Origin: CAIRNS01 sp049508565
GTDB lineage: Bacteria; Elusimicrobiota; Endomicrobiia; Endomicrobiales; CAIRNS01
Length of the DNA stretch: 16,806 bases
Reading direction: 5' to 3'
Assembly (NCBI GenBank): GCA_049508565.1
Contig: JBELAT010000092.1
Span: forward strand, 1 to 16,806
Part shown: positions 1 through 7,118 of the stretch, piece by piece
How the letters are laid out: each line of letters starts with the position of its first letter
How positions within the stretch are numbered: position 1 is the stretch's first letter
Notes under the pieces: model-generated
The model's input: the letters and a program-made list of their open reading frames with translations, nothing else
Databases searched by the model: none
What the model was told of the DNA's origin: nothing
Translations under genes and position numbers: made by a program

Positions 1-117
1 CCCGATGAGAACATAGTTTGTTTGCATGCAAAAAAAAGCGATAGGACAAGGATGATTGCGGCACCGGAAAAAAGTGTAGATTTCTTAAAAGATGATTTCA
101 TACGATCCTTTTTATGA
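1..117 (+). CDS. Possible 3' end of an upstream gene (partial, unrecognised)
   Basis: The reading frame that begins at base 1 stays open for 38 codons and ends in TGA at 115-117. The other two forward frames stop within the first 15 bases. The peptide is charged, ends in DDFIRSFL, and matches no family I recognise. It could be the C-terminus of a gene that begins outside the window, or a chance open frame in AT-rich DNA. No Shine-Dalgarno or start can be judged because the 5' end is missing. Confidence 0.25.
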   Translation, partial: PDENIVCLHAKKSDRTRMIAAPEKSVDFLKDDFIRSFL

Positions 118-175
118 TACTTAAGAGAAATAGGAACATGCTATGAAGCTGCTAATTCTATAAAAGAAAGCCTCT

Positions 176-195
176 AAAGTCAAGCGTTTGACTTT
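176..195. repeat. Perfect 8-bp inverted repeat overlapping a -35 box
   Basis: AAAGTCAA (176-183) and TTGACTTT (188-195) are exact reverse complements separated by GCGT. The right arm contains the -35 hexamer of the promoter at 188-216. No T-run follows, so a terminator is unlikely. A 20-bp dyad lying over a -35 box is a typical place for a dimeric repressor or activator to bind. That role is inferred. Confidence 0.55.
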
Positions 196-216
196 GCCTC
201 TTCAAAGAGATAAAAT
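188..216 (+). promoter_or_regulatory. Sigma70-type promoter upstream of thrC
   Basis: TTGACT (188-193) and TAAAAT (211-216) are separated by exactly 17 bases and match the housekeeping consensus at 5/6 positions each. Transcription would start near 223, leaving a leader of roughly 50 bases before the thrC ATG at 275. The -35 lies inside the inverted repeat at 176-195. Confidence 0.6.
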
Positions 217-274
217 GAATGAAATATAACTAGATTTTTCAGGGAGAAATGCATCTCTTGCACGGGAGGATGTT

Positions 275-1345
275 ATGGCATATCGTGGTCTAATTGAGCG
301 GTACCGTTCTCATCTGCCGGTATCGGATAAAACACCGGTTATCAGTTTGATGGAAGGCAATACTCCTCTTATTGCCGCTGTCAGGCTTGGGGAAAAGATC
401 GGTTTTGAAGGAATGATTTATTTAAAATATGAAGGAATGAATCCGACCGGCTCTTTTAAAGATCGTGGAATGACTTTGGCAGTCTCCAAAGCATTGGAAG
501 AAGGCAGTCAAGCAGTCATTTGTGCCTCAACCGGCAACACATCAGCTTCTGCTGCTGCCTATGCTGCACGGGCCGGCATGAAATGCATAGTTTTAATTCC
601 TGAGGGTAACATTGCTTTGGGAAAACTGTCTCAGGCAGTTATGCATGGCGCCCACGTGTTATCTGTTGATGGTAATTTCGATGTTGCTCTGAACCTGGTA
701 AAGGAGCTCAGCGAAAATCATCCGCTCACTCTCGTTAACTCATTGAATCCGTACCGCATTGAAGGGCAAAAGACGGCTGCGTTTGAGATTTGCGAAAGAC
801 TTGGCCATGCACCGGACTTTCAGTTCATGCCAGTGGGCAATGCAGGTAATATCACCGCTTATTGGAAGGGATACAAGGAATATAACAACACCAGTACAGG
901 AGAAAACACCCTACCGAAAATGATGGGTTTCCAGGCAGCGGGATCAGCGCCGATTGTTGAGGGTCACCCCATAGAAAAACCTGAGACGATTGCGACAGCC
1001 ATTCGTATCGGAAATCCTGCGTCATGGAAGACTGCCGTGCTTGCCCGCGATGAATCGGGCGGGGTTATTGATTGTGTCACCGATGATGAGATCCTGCATG
1101 CCTATAAGATGTTGGCGGCCTCTGAAGGTGTGTTCGCTGAGCCGGCGTCATGTGCTTCAGTGGCAGGTCTTATTAAATACGTTCACAAAGGGTATTTCAA
1201 GGCGCAGTCGGCGAAATACTTAAATGTCGTGTGCATTCTTACCGGACATGGATTGAAAGACCCTGAACGTGCTGTTGCCTGTTCTGTCAAGCCTCATCGC
1301 GTAAAGGCCGATATGAAGGAAATCATAAAAGCTATCAAACTTTGA
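275..1345 (+). CDS. thrC: Threonine synthase
   Basis: Pyridoxal-phosphate enzyme that converts O-phospho-L-homoserine to L-threonine and phosphate, the last step of threonine synthesis, in the cytoplasm. The 356-residue length is typical of the shorter ThrC class. The PLP-binding lysine is K62 in TGSFKDRG. The family signature continues with ASTGNTSAS, where a loop binds the PLP phosphate, and EPASCASVAGL lies near the C-terminus. The start is supported by GGGAGG at 264-269, just upstream of the ATG. A sigma70-like promoter with an overlapping inverted repeat lies about 60 bases upstream, so the gene probably begins its own transcript. No homoserine kinase or homoserine dehydrogenase gene is visible nearby. 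A small membrane ORF follows after 5 bases. Confidence 0.95.
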   Translation: MAYRGLIERYRSHLPVSDKTPVISLMEGNTPLIAAVRLGEKIGFEGMIYLKYEGMNPTGSFKDRGMTLAVSKALEEGSQAVICASTGNTSASAAAYAARAGMKCIVLIPEGNIALGKLSQAVMHGAHVLSVDGNFDVALNLVKELSENHPLTLVNSLNPYRIEGQKTAAFEICERLGHAPDFQFMPVGNAGNITAYWKGYKEYNNTSTGENTLPKMMGFQAAGSAPIVEGHPIEKPETIATAIRIGNPASWKTAVLARDESGGVIDCVTDDEILHAYKMLAASEGVFAEPASCASVAGLIKYVHKGYFKAQSAKYLNVVCILTGHGLKDPERAVACSVKPHRVKADMKEIIKAIKL

Positions 1346-1350
1346 TTTTC

Positions 1351-1482
1351 ATGAATTATCAAGGCCTCATAATCATGATGATACTGTGGGTAGCTCTTTT
1401 TCTGGCATTAATATACATCTTTCTCCGAATCTTATGCAGGAAACCTCAGGCTGAAATGCCCAATCATCGTGTGGATAGTTGA
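1351..1482 (+). CDS. Small single-pass membrane protein (43 aa), unrecognised
   Basis: ATG at 1351, five bases after the thrC stop, opens a 43-codon frame ending in TGA at 1480-1482. Residues 6-25 form one uninterrupted hydrophobic stretch rich in Leu, Ile, Met, Trp and Phe. It is followed by R26, R30 and K31 and a short polar tail, which is the pattern of a one-span membrane protein with its C-terminus in the cytoplasm by the positive-inside rule. No good Shine-Dalgarno precedes it, so translation would depend on coupling to thrC. I recognise no family. Chance is possible, but a random 43-codon frame seldom gives so clean a membrane span with a basic flank. Confidence 0.5.
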   Translation: MNYQGLIIMMILWVALFLALIYIFLRILCRKPQAEMPNHRVDS

Positions 1483-1495
1483 GGGTACCGTCAAC
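1478..1495. repeat. Imperfect palindrome around a GGTACC core
   Basis: GTTGA (1478-1482) pairs with TCAAC (1491-1495) around a GGTACC core, with one symmetric mismatch. The left arm includes the stop codon of the membrane micro-ORF. It could be a weak RNA hairpin or a protein-binding dyad between the thrC unit and the DUF3467 unit. No T-tract follows, so intrinsic termination is not supported. Confidence 0.3.
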
Positions 1496-1579
1496 ACACT
1501 AAACCGCTATTTCCTGATCGAGTAACCGCTCTGCAACAGGATAACACACTGTTTTAATCTCATAGTAAAGGAGCAGAAT

Positions 1580-1882
1580 ATGGCAGAAGAAATTAAAAAA
1601 AATGAGGTTCAAATTGAAATTGATGACGTAACCGCCCAGGGAGCATATGCAAATCTTGCGATGATCAGCCATTCTGAAGGGGAATTTGTGTTGGACTTCA
1701 TTTTTCTTCAGCCTCAAACTCCAAAGGCGAAAGTCCGTTCACGTATCATCACTTCTCCGGCCCATGCCAAGCGAATTATTGCTGCTCTCCAGGATAATAT
1801 CGCCAAATACGAAGCGCGGTTTGGTACGATTCCCGTAAATGTCCCCGTTGAAGACAACAAAAAAATTGGGTTTTATCACTGA
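1580..1882 (+). CDS. DUF3467 family protein
   Basis: A 100-residue soluble protein with no signal peptide or membrane span. It carries the DUF3467 pattern as I recall it: a QIEIDD opening, GAYANLAMISHSEGEFVLDF, a Pro-rich turn, then SRIITSPAHAKRIIAALQDN and YEARFG. The molecular function of the family is not known to me. The start is well supported by AAAGGAG at 1567-1573, six bases before the ATG. It is the first gene of a five-gene run; cinA begins 50 bases downstream with no terminator-like sequence between them. No catalytic motif is evident, and the small beta/alpha fold suggested by the alternating hydrophobic pattern is only an inference. Confidence 0.85.
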   Translation: MAEEIKKNEVQIEIDDVTAQGAYANLAMISHSEGEFVLDFIFLQPQTPKAKVRSRIITSPAHAKRIIAALQDNIAKYEARFGTIPVNVPVEDNKKIGFYH

Positions 1883-1932
1883 TGGCACATCCATTTTTTC
1901 TTTCGGTATCGAAACACCCTTAACTTATTTTT

Positions 1933-3204
1933 ATGAAAACAGAACTCATCTGTATTGGCACTGAATTATTGACGGGGAAACTTAATACAAATGCGTGCTT
2001 CATTGGGGAGCGGCTCAGTTCAATTGGTCTTGACCTCAGCTTTGTTACCACGGTTGGTGATACGCTTGCCGATATGCACGTGATCTTTACAGCGGCTCTC
2101 GAGCGGAGTCAGATAATCATTGTGACAGGCGGTCTGGGACCGACCTTTGATGATGTCACCCGCGAATCAGTGGCACGGGTTGTCGGTCGGCCGTTGATCG
2201 TCAATGAAGTTGCGCTGGCATCAATTAAGGATTTCTTTAAAAAACGTGCAATTGAGATGCCGCATATCAATGAAGTGCAAGCGCAGATAATCGAAGGCGC
2301 ACAAATCCTTCCCAATCCAGTTGGGACTGCGCCAGGGCAGATGATTGATTGTAAAAACGCGAAAATATTTTTGCTTCCCGGACCTCCTTCTGAGATGCAG
2401 TCGATGTTTAATGATGCCGTTTTTCCTGTTCTTAAACATTACGAAACACGCATAAAAAAATCGTTTACACTGCATTTGTTCGGTTTATCTGAATCGCTGG
2501 TGGATGAAAAGATCCGTCCCATCATTTCGGCTGAGCGGGCGCTGGAAGCTGACACTGTTAATTTTACTATTCTGGCACACCAGATGGGTGTCGAAATACG
2601 GGCGAGCGTGTCGCATCGGGACGAGATGCTCGTTGATGAGATCGTAGGTGCTCTTAAACATGAATTCTACGAGGTGCTGGGCGATGCTGTGTATGGTGAA
2701 AACTCGGACACATTAGAGAGTGTCATTGGTGATCTTCTATCCCGGCAGCACGCGACACTGTCTCTTGCTGAATCGTGTACTGGCGGCCTATTGGCTCAAC
2801 GAATCACAAACGTTGCCGGCAGTTCATTATATTTTAAACAAAGCATTGTTGCGTATGCCAATGATGCTAAAACATCACTGCTCGGGGTGAGGGAAACCAC
2901 CCTTGAAAACTTTGGTGCGGTTTCCCAAGAGACAGCTCTGGAAATGGCGCACGGTGTTAAAAAGTTAGCTGCGAGTGATTATGCAGTTTCAATTACGGGT
3001 ATTGCGGGTCCTGCTGGAGGAACCGCAGAAAAACCGACGGGGTTGGTCTATATTGCAATCGTAGGACCACATCTTCAAAACGTCATATGTAAACGGTTCA
3101 TTGGTAATCGATCGGATATCCGGCAACGGGCGGCCAATACGGCGCTGGATTTGTTGCGCAGGGAACTCATTAAGACAGATCCTCATGCAAAAGCTAAAAA
3201 ATGA
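1933..3204 (+). CDS. cinA: CinA: molybdopterin-binding-like domain plus nicotinamide-nucleotide amidase domain
   Basis: Full two-domain CinA of 423 residues. The N-terminal part (about 1-170) is MoCF-like, with VTGGLGPTFDD, LPNPVGTAPG and FLLPGPPSEMQSMF. A linker domain follows to about 255. The C-terminal CinA/PncC domain runs from about 258 and contains SLAESCTGG, with S281 as the expected nucleophile, and GIAGPAGG. In characterised relatives the C-terminal domain deamidates nicotinamide mononucleotide in NAD recycling, and the N-terminal domain has ADP-ribose pyrophosphatase activity. The ATG at 1933 has no strong Shine-Dalgarno in the AT-rich spacer after DUF3467. The last 20 bases overlap the thpR start, which suggests coupled translation. 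The cinA-thpR pairing is common in bacteria. Confidence 0.95.
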   Translation: MKTELICIGTELLTGKLNTNACFIGERLSSIGLDLSFVTTVGDTLADMHVIFTAALERSQIIIVTGGLGPTFDDVTRESVARVVGRPLIVNEVALASIKDFFKKRAIEMPHINEVQAQIIEGAQILPNPVGTAPGQMIDCKNAKIFLLPGPPSEMQSMFNDAVFPVLKHYETRIKKSFTLHLFGLSESLVDEKIRPIISAERALEADTVNFTILAHQMGVEIRASVSHRDEMLVDEIVGALKHEFYEVLGDAVYGENSDTLESVIGDLLSRQHATLSLAESCTGGLLAQRITNVAGSSLYFKQSIVAYANDAKTSLLGVRETTLENFGAVSQETALEMAHGVKKLAASDYAVSITGIAGPAGGTAEKPTGLVYIAIVGPHLQNVICKRFIGNRSDIRQRAANTALDLLRRELIKTDPHAKAKK

Positions 3205-3763
3205 AACTCTGCGTGTGTTCACCGCAATTCGAGTGCCGGATGTCATACAGGGACGCATTGCTGCCCTGCAACAAGAGTTTAAGACCATTTCAGCTGATGT
3301 GACGTGGGTGAAAATGGGTGATTTTCATATAACAGTGAACTTTTTTGGTCTTGTTGAAAAACAGAAAATGGAATCTCTGATCACGACGATTGAGCACGCA
3401 GTTGGCGATATAGGACCAATGACGGTATCGGTAACTGCACTTGGCGCATTTCCAAATCTTTGTGCGCCTAGAAACATATGGGCAGGAGTCGTGGATACGG
3501 AGAACCGCCTCCCGCGCTTGTCCGCAACAATAGAAAGGGCCACCAAAGCTTCAGGGTTTACTTCCGACCAACGTCCCTTTACCGGACACATAACGATAGG
3601 ACGCATTCGATCGCACAAAAATATTACAGCTCTAACAAAACGAATGATGACCCTTCAGGAGAGTACTTATGGTTCGTTTGATATTCATTCGGTCGATGTG
3701 GTATGCAGTGTTCTTAGCTCTGATGGGCCGGAATATACATGTTTAAAATCGATCGCCCTTTGA
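3185..3763 (+). CDS. thpR: RNA 2',3'-cyclic phosphodiesterase (LigT/2H family)
   Basis: A 192-residue 2H-phosphoesterase. Both catalytic HxTx motifs are present: HITV at residues 48-51 and HITI at 135-138, at the expected spacing. Family members hydrolyse 2',3'-cyclic phosphates at RNA ends, and some ligate tRNA halves in vitro. I chose the ATG at 3185 because the protein then begins MQKLKNETLRVFTAIRVP, which fits the family N-terminus. An in-frame GTG at 3101 would add 28 residues buried in cinA with no family resemblance. The start overlaps cinA by 20 bases and the end overlaps the deacetylase gene by 25, so all three are probably translated from one message. Confidence 0.9.
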   Translation: MQKLKNETLRVFTAIRVPDVIQGRIAALQQEFKTISADVTWVKMGDFHITVNFFGLVEKQKMESLITTIEHAVGDIGPMTVSVTALGAFPNLCAPRNIWAGVVDTENRLPRLSATIERATKASGFTSDQRPFTGHITIGRIRSHKNITALTKRMMTLQESTYGSFDIHSVDVVCSVLSSDGPEYTCLKSIAL

Positions 3764-4449
3764 TAATATATCGTTATGAAGTGATAGTTGCTGTTATCGT
3801 GCTTCTGCTGACAGGCAGTATAGCGATCTCCTCAAAGAATGCAGATCAGTTTCTCCAACCCCTGCCTCATTTCCCCTATAGCATTGCATTGACATTTGAT
3901 GATGGGCCGCACCCATATTATACCGATGCCATCCTTTCGCTGCTTAAGGACAACGGGGCAACGGCAACATTTTTCGTGGTGGGTAGCCAAGTTGTAAAGT
4001 ATCCAGATCTGCTTCGTTCTCTTTCTGCGAATAAATGCGAAGTGGAAAGTCATACGATGACTCATCGGAACCTTTCTCACCTGACGGACAGTGAAATCAA
4101 GAAGGAATTGGAGTCAATGAAATATCTTATCAAACAGTATGCGGGACAAAATTCTCTTTTTTTCAGGCCACCGGGCGGGCAATACAATGATCATGTCGTA
4201 CAGGTTGCCCGGGATATGGGGTTGACCATGGTATTATGGTCAGTTTTTCCGCGAGACCATGAAGAAAACGATTCGAACGCAATTGTTCGCAGGGTTCTTG
4301 AACAGTCGCGTGACGGTGGTATTGTGCTATTGCATTCCGGCAGACGGCCTACTCTTGCAGCATTGCCGATCATTATTAAACAATTGCGTGAAAAAGGGTT
4401 TCGTTTTGTCACGGTTCAGGATATAATGAAAGATAAGGTAAAGGCCTAA
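3739..4449 (+). CDS. Membrane-anchored polysaccharide deacetylase (NodB domain, CE4)
   Basis: A 236-residue protein with one N-terminal membrane span (about 14-30) followed by a NodB homology domain facing outward. Carbohydrate esterase family 4 motifs are in order: TFDDGPH at 52-58 with the catalytic and metal-binding aspartates D54/D55; HTMTH at 105-109 giving the two metal histidines; RPPGGQYN at 143-150; and VLLHS with H199. The likely reaction is metal-dependent removal of N- or O-acetyl groups from a surface or wall glycan. The substrate (peptidoglycan, chitin-like or exopolysaccharide) cannot be read from the sequence. The gene starts inside thpR and its TAA overlaps the ruvX ATG by one base. 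Its presence between two nucleic-acid genes is unexpected by function and probably reflects operon packing. Confidence 0.88.
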   Translation: MFKIDRPLIIYRYEVIVAVIVLLLTGSIAISSKNADQFLQPLPHFPYSIALTFDDGPHPYYTDAILSLLKDNGATATFFVVGSQVVKYPDLLRSLSANKCEVESHTMTHRNLSHLTDSEIKKELESMKYLIKQYAGQNSLFFRPPGGQYNDHVVQVARDMGLTMVLWSVFPRDHEENDSNAIVRRVLEQSRDGGIVLLHSGRRPTLAALPIIIKQLREKGFRFVTVQDIMKDKVKA

Positions 4450-4868
4450 TGGAACGTGTCATGGGTATTGATTTTGGGCTTAAACGCATTGGGATAGCGG
4501 TTTCCGACCCGATGGGTGTGATGGCCCATCCCGTAGCAGTAATTAATCGCGAAACCATGGAGAAAGACATTCAACGCATTACAGTGATCGCCAAGGAATA
4601 TGCGGTTGCGAAGATAGTTATGGGTTTGCCGCTCAATATGGATGGTACACCTGGACGGCTCACCCAGGAATTCATGTCATTTTCAAACCGTTTAAAAAAA
4701 GATCTTTTGCTGCCCGTTGAAATGATTGACGAGCGCCTGACCTCCTACGGAGCAGACTGTATGATGATTGAACACGCTGATCTGTCGAGGGAAAAACGCA
4801 AGAAAATAAAAGATAAAATTGCTGCCGCACTCATACTGGAGATTTACCTCTCACGCAATTCGCAATAG
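4449..4868 (+). CDS. ruvX: RuvX/YqgF: putative pre-16S rRNA nuclease, RNase H-fold
   Basis: A 139-residue YqgF-family protein, the normal length. Motifs: MGIDFGLKRIGIAVSD with D8, VMGLPLNMDG, IDERLTS with D94/E95, and KDKIAAALILEIYL with D122, giving the acidic set of the RNase H-like fold. The E. coli protein is linked to 5' maturation of 16S rRNA. Relatives have also been described as Holliday-junction resolvases, so the precise role here is open. The start is fixed by a TAATG overlap with the deacetylase stop, a standard coupled arrangement. It is the last gene of this cluster; a non-coding gap of almost 200 bases follows. Confidence 0.93.
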   Translation: MERVMGIDFGLKRIGIAVSDPMGVMAHPVAVINRETMEKDIQRITVIAKEYAVAKIVMGLPLNMDGTPGRLTQEFMSFSNRLKKDLLLPVEMIDERLTSYGADCMMIEHADLSREKRKKIKDKIAAALILEIYLSRNSQ

Positions 4869-4952
4869 GTAATCGAAGACCAGCGCTCTACTTCGTTGTG
4901 AGAGATTCGTACCCGCCTTGTAATTTTAATCGATACAACAGTGATGATAGAA

Positions 4953-5001
4953 TCCCACTAAAACGAATGATGTAATTTCAATTCTAGCAGTAATAGTGGG
5001 A
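4953..5001. repeat. Perfect 8-bp inverted repeat with a 33-base loop, inside the 4869-5064 gap
   Basis: TCCCACTA (4953-4960) and TAGTGGGA (4994-5001) are exact reverse complements in the gap between ruvX and the NYN gene. The stem is GC-containing but the loop is AT-rich and no T-run follows, so it is not a standard terminator. A TACAAT hexamer at 5031-5036 could be a -10 box for the next gene, but the -35 region (TGTAAA at 5008-5013) is poor. Apart from these I see nothing recognisable in the gap. Confidence 0.4.
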
Positions 5002-5064
5002 CGCAGATGTAAAAGTCTCATAAAATTAGGTACAATTACATATCAAGGAAAGGCATGTTCCACT

Positions 5065-5565
5065 ATGGCTTTACGATTTATTCTTGACGGCTATAATATT
5101 ATAAAGTCGGATGAGGGTGGGGTATTTGCGGCTGCTACGCTTGAGCAGCAGCGGACAAAACTGCTTGATTGGTTGTGCCATTGCCATCCGCAAGGAAGTT
5201 CTCACAACACGGTGATTGTTGTTTTTGATGGAAAAGCCGAACATCCGTATTGGTCAGACACATATAGTGAACAAATGTATCATGGCATCATTGTTCGATA
5301 CAGTGAAGGTGTGAAGGCAGATGATATTATTGAAGCCATGGCTAGTCAGGATCAATTGCCTGCGGAGATTGTCGTTGTTACCAATGATAAGGGAATACAC
5401 CGGCGTCTGGGTGGTACGGGGGCCCGCTGGATTTCGGTTGCGGCATTTATGGCAAAAGCAGTCAAACATCAACAGCCTTCATCGGGAGGGCAGCCGATGG
5501 ATAATACCGAAGGTATTGATAATAATGAAATTACAGAAGAAATGAAAACCAAATGGCTAAAATAA
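5065..5565 (+). CDS. yacP: NYN-domain ribonuclease, YacP/Rae1-like
   Basis: A 166-residue PIN-like NYN protein, close to the roughly 170 residues of Bacillus YacP (Rae1), a ribosome-associated mRNA endonuclease. Visible motifs: FILDGYNII with D8 and N11, VIVVFDGK near 50-57, KADDIIEAM with D86/D87, and VVVTNDKGI with D108; these acidic residues form the expected metal site. I chose ATG 5065 because AAGGAAAGG lies at 5045-5053 and the protein then starts directly with the fold's first strand. An in-frame GTG at 4996 would add 23 residues unlike the family and would lie in an inverted repeat. The last 25 residues are polar and probably disordered. The 3' end overlaps mltG by 13 bases. Confidence 0.82.
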   Translation: MALRFILDGYNIIKSDEGGVFAAATLEQQRTKLLDWLCHCHPQGSSHNTVIVVFDGKAEHPYWSDTYSEQMYHGIIVRYSEGVKADDIIEAMASQDQLPAEIVVVTNDKGIHRRLGGTGARWISVAAFMAKAVKHQQPSSGGQPMDNTEGIDNNEITEEMKTKWLK

Positions 5566-6497
5566 TTCGGTGGATCACTATCGGCGCGGTTGTGTGCGCC
5601 GTGGTGTGTGCTGTAGTACTTGAAGTGTTACCACCGGCAAGTAGTGTCAAGGTCGCCATTCCTCCGCGGTCCTCCGCACGTGAGATCGCCCGGATATTCA
5701 AAAAAAGTGATATAATATGGTCCGAGACGATGCTGCTTGTCTGGGCGAAGTTAAGCGGGAATATAGGCCATTTCAAAGCCGGGGTATATCTGGTTTCGCC
5801 CCGCATTACCATATTTTCACTCACCAAGCGACTGGCCTCCGGGGAATCACGGTTATATCGGACAACTATTCCAGAAGGTTTCACTGCTGAGCAAATTGCC
5901 GATCTTTTGGCGCGAACAGCTCTTGCTGACAGGGCCAAATTCCTTCAACTGGTACGGCAACGTCAGTGTGAAGGATATTTATTTCCCCAGACCTATTATC
6001 TTGAGCCGTATCTTGGTGAAGAAAAGATCATAGACCTCATGACAGCTGAATTTCATCGTGTTGTTACCCCTGCGATGCTGGAAGACGCTCGGCGGATCAA
6101 TTTGACGGAACGCCAGCTTGTTACCTTGGCATCGATTGTGGAAAAAGAAGCGGTCAAACCTGAAGAACGGGCGTTGATTGCCGGAGTTTTCTTGAACCGG
6201 TTGAGGAAACACTGGTATCTTGAGTCTTGTGCGACTGTGCAGTATGCAATGGGGATTCATAAGGCAAAACTTTCTATTAAAGATACACGATATGATTCTC
6301 CCTACAATACGTACCGGCACTTTGGGTTGCCGCCGGGCCCGATTTGTAATCCCGGGGCCGCGTCTTTGCGGGCAGCGGCTAATCCCGCTACGACTGAAGA
6401 CATGTTTTTTGTTGCCAGTGATTCTGGAACGCACCTGTTTTCACAGTATTTCAGGCAGCATGTGCATAATAAGCGCGCGGTGAAACATGGTCAGTGA
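5553..6497 (+). CDS. mltG: Endolytic murein transglycosylase MltG (YceG-like)
   Basis: Inner-membrane lytic transglycosylase that cleaves nascent glycan strands and helps set their length. Residues 5-23 form the N-terminal membrane span. The extracytoplasmic part begins with a LysM-like segment (about 32-100, including PPRSSAREIARIFKKS and AGVYLVS). The catalytic YceG domain follows, with IPEGFTAEQIADLL, GYLFPQTYYL (141-150) and TLASIVEKEA (191-200), which holds the catalytic glutamate. Next come VFLNRLR, CATVQYAMG, and SPYNTYRHFGLPPGPICNPG at 249-268. All key family blocks are present in 314 residues, slightly shorter than the E. coli protein. The gene overlaps its upstream neighbour by 13 bases and the sigma-factor gene by 11, so it is expressed with both. 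Confidence 0.95.
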   Translation: MAKIIRWITIGAVVCAVVCAVVLEVLPPASSVKVAIPPRSSAREIARIFKKSDIIWSETMLLVWAKLSGNIGHFKAGVYLVSPRITIFSLTKRLASGESRLYRTTIPEGFTAEQIADLLARTALADRAKFLQLVRQRQCEGYLFPQTYYLEPYLGEEKIIDLMTAEFHRVVTPAMLEDARRINLTERQLVTLASIVEKEAVKPEERALIAGVFLNRLRKHWYLESCATVQYAMGIHKAKLSIKDTRYDSPYNTYRHFGLPPGPICNPGAASLRAAANPATTEDMFFVASDSGTHLFSQYFRQHVHNKRAVKHGQ

Positions 6498-7092
6498 AAT
6501 TGCAGAACAATGTATTGATGATGTTTGTGAGCAGCACGAGAAAGAGGGTGATTCCGACGCGTTTGGTGAGCTTGTCAAGCTTTACCAAAACGATTTAATA
6601 TCACTTGCCGTTAATCTTTGTGGTGCCCGTTCGGAAGCGGAGGATATTGTTGCAGAAACTTTTCTGCGGGCATTTAAGCATATCCAGGGGTTTCGAGGTG
6701 AAAGTTCACTCAAAACGTGGCTGTGGAAAATTCTAACTAACATTGCGCGGAGCCACCTGCGTCGTCGCTACCTTTATAATAAGATTTTTTTCTGGAATAG
6801 CCAGTCAAACGACGATGACGACATGCCACTGGGCCATCAATGGCGGGATAATTCTCCGAGCGCTGATCCCGAGCATCAGGCCGAGAGACACAGTGTTGAA
6901 CAGATCATAAAAAAATCAATGAGGACGTTGAGTATACGGGAGCGTGAGGTTTTTTCGTTCAAATATGAAAAAAACCTGAAGATCAACGAAATTGCCGAGC
7001 TCTTGAAGATTTCGCCCAATACAGTAAAATCATTTTTGTTTCGCGCAACAAAAAAAGTATCGGTCGCATTAAAAGACTATAGAAAGATATAA
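6487..7092 (+). CDS. ECF-type RNA polymerase sigma factor
   Basis: A 201-residue sigma70-family protein with only regions 2 and 4, the ECF arrangement. Region 2 spans about 26-95 and includes the core-binding stretch AEDIVAETFLRAFKHIQGFRG and the -10-recognising KTWLWKILTNIARSHLRRR. A polar, acidic linker (105-135) separates it from region 4 (about 136-192). Region 4 has the REREVFSFKYEKNLKINEIA pattern and a helix-turn-helix around ISPNTVKSFLFRATKKV. The start lies inside mltG. The next gene encodes a zinc-finger anti-sigma factor, so this is an envelope-sensing regulatory pair by the usual logic. I could not identify a convincing autoregulated promoter in front of the operon. About 20 extra acidic residues precede region 2. 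Confidence 0.93.
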   Translation: MVSEIAEQCIDDVCEQHEKEGDSDAFGELVKLYQNDLISLAVNLCGARSEAEDIVAETFLRAFKHIQGFRGESSLKTWLWKILTNIARSHLRRRYLYNKIFFWNSQSNDDDDMPLGHQWRDNSPSADPEHQAERHSVEQIIKKSMRTLSIREREVFSFKYEKNLKINEIAELLKISPNTVKSFLFRATKKVSVALKDYRKI

Positions 7093-7118
7093 TCGTCCCT
7101 GAATGCAGGGTATCAGGC

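Noticed and set aside
133..162. GGAAC ... TCTA pair resembling an ECF sigma promoter upstream of thrC
   Set aside because: The spacing (17 bases after GGAACAT) and the match to the -10 are only approximate, and one hit in AT-rich DNA is expected by chance. No second copy precedes the sigma operon.
145..165. Six-codon ORF (MKLLIL) in the thrC leader as an attenuation peptide
   Set aside because: It contains no threonine or isoleucine run, lies upstream of the predicted transcription start, and no terminator/antiterminator pair follows.
4996..5064. Longer NYN protein starting at GTG 4996
   Set aside because: The extra 23 residues do not resemble the family, the GTG lies within an inverted repeat, and a better ribosome site precedes ATG 5065.
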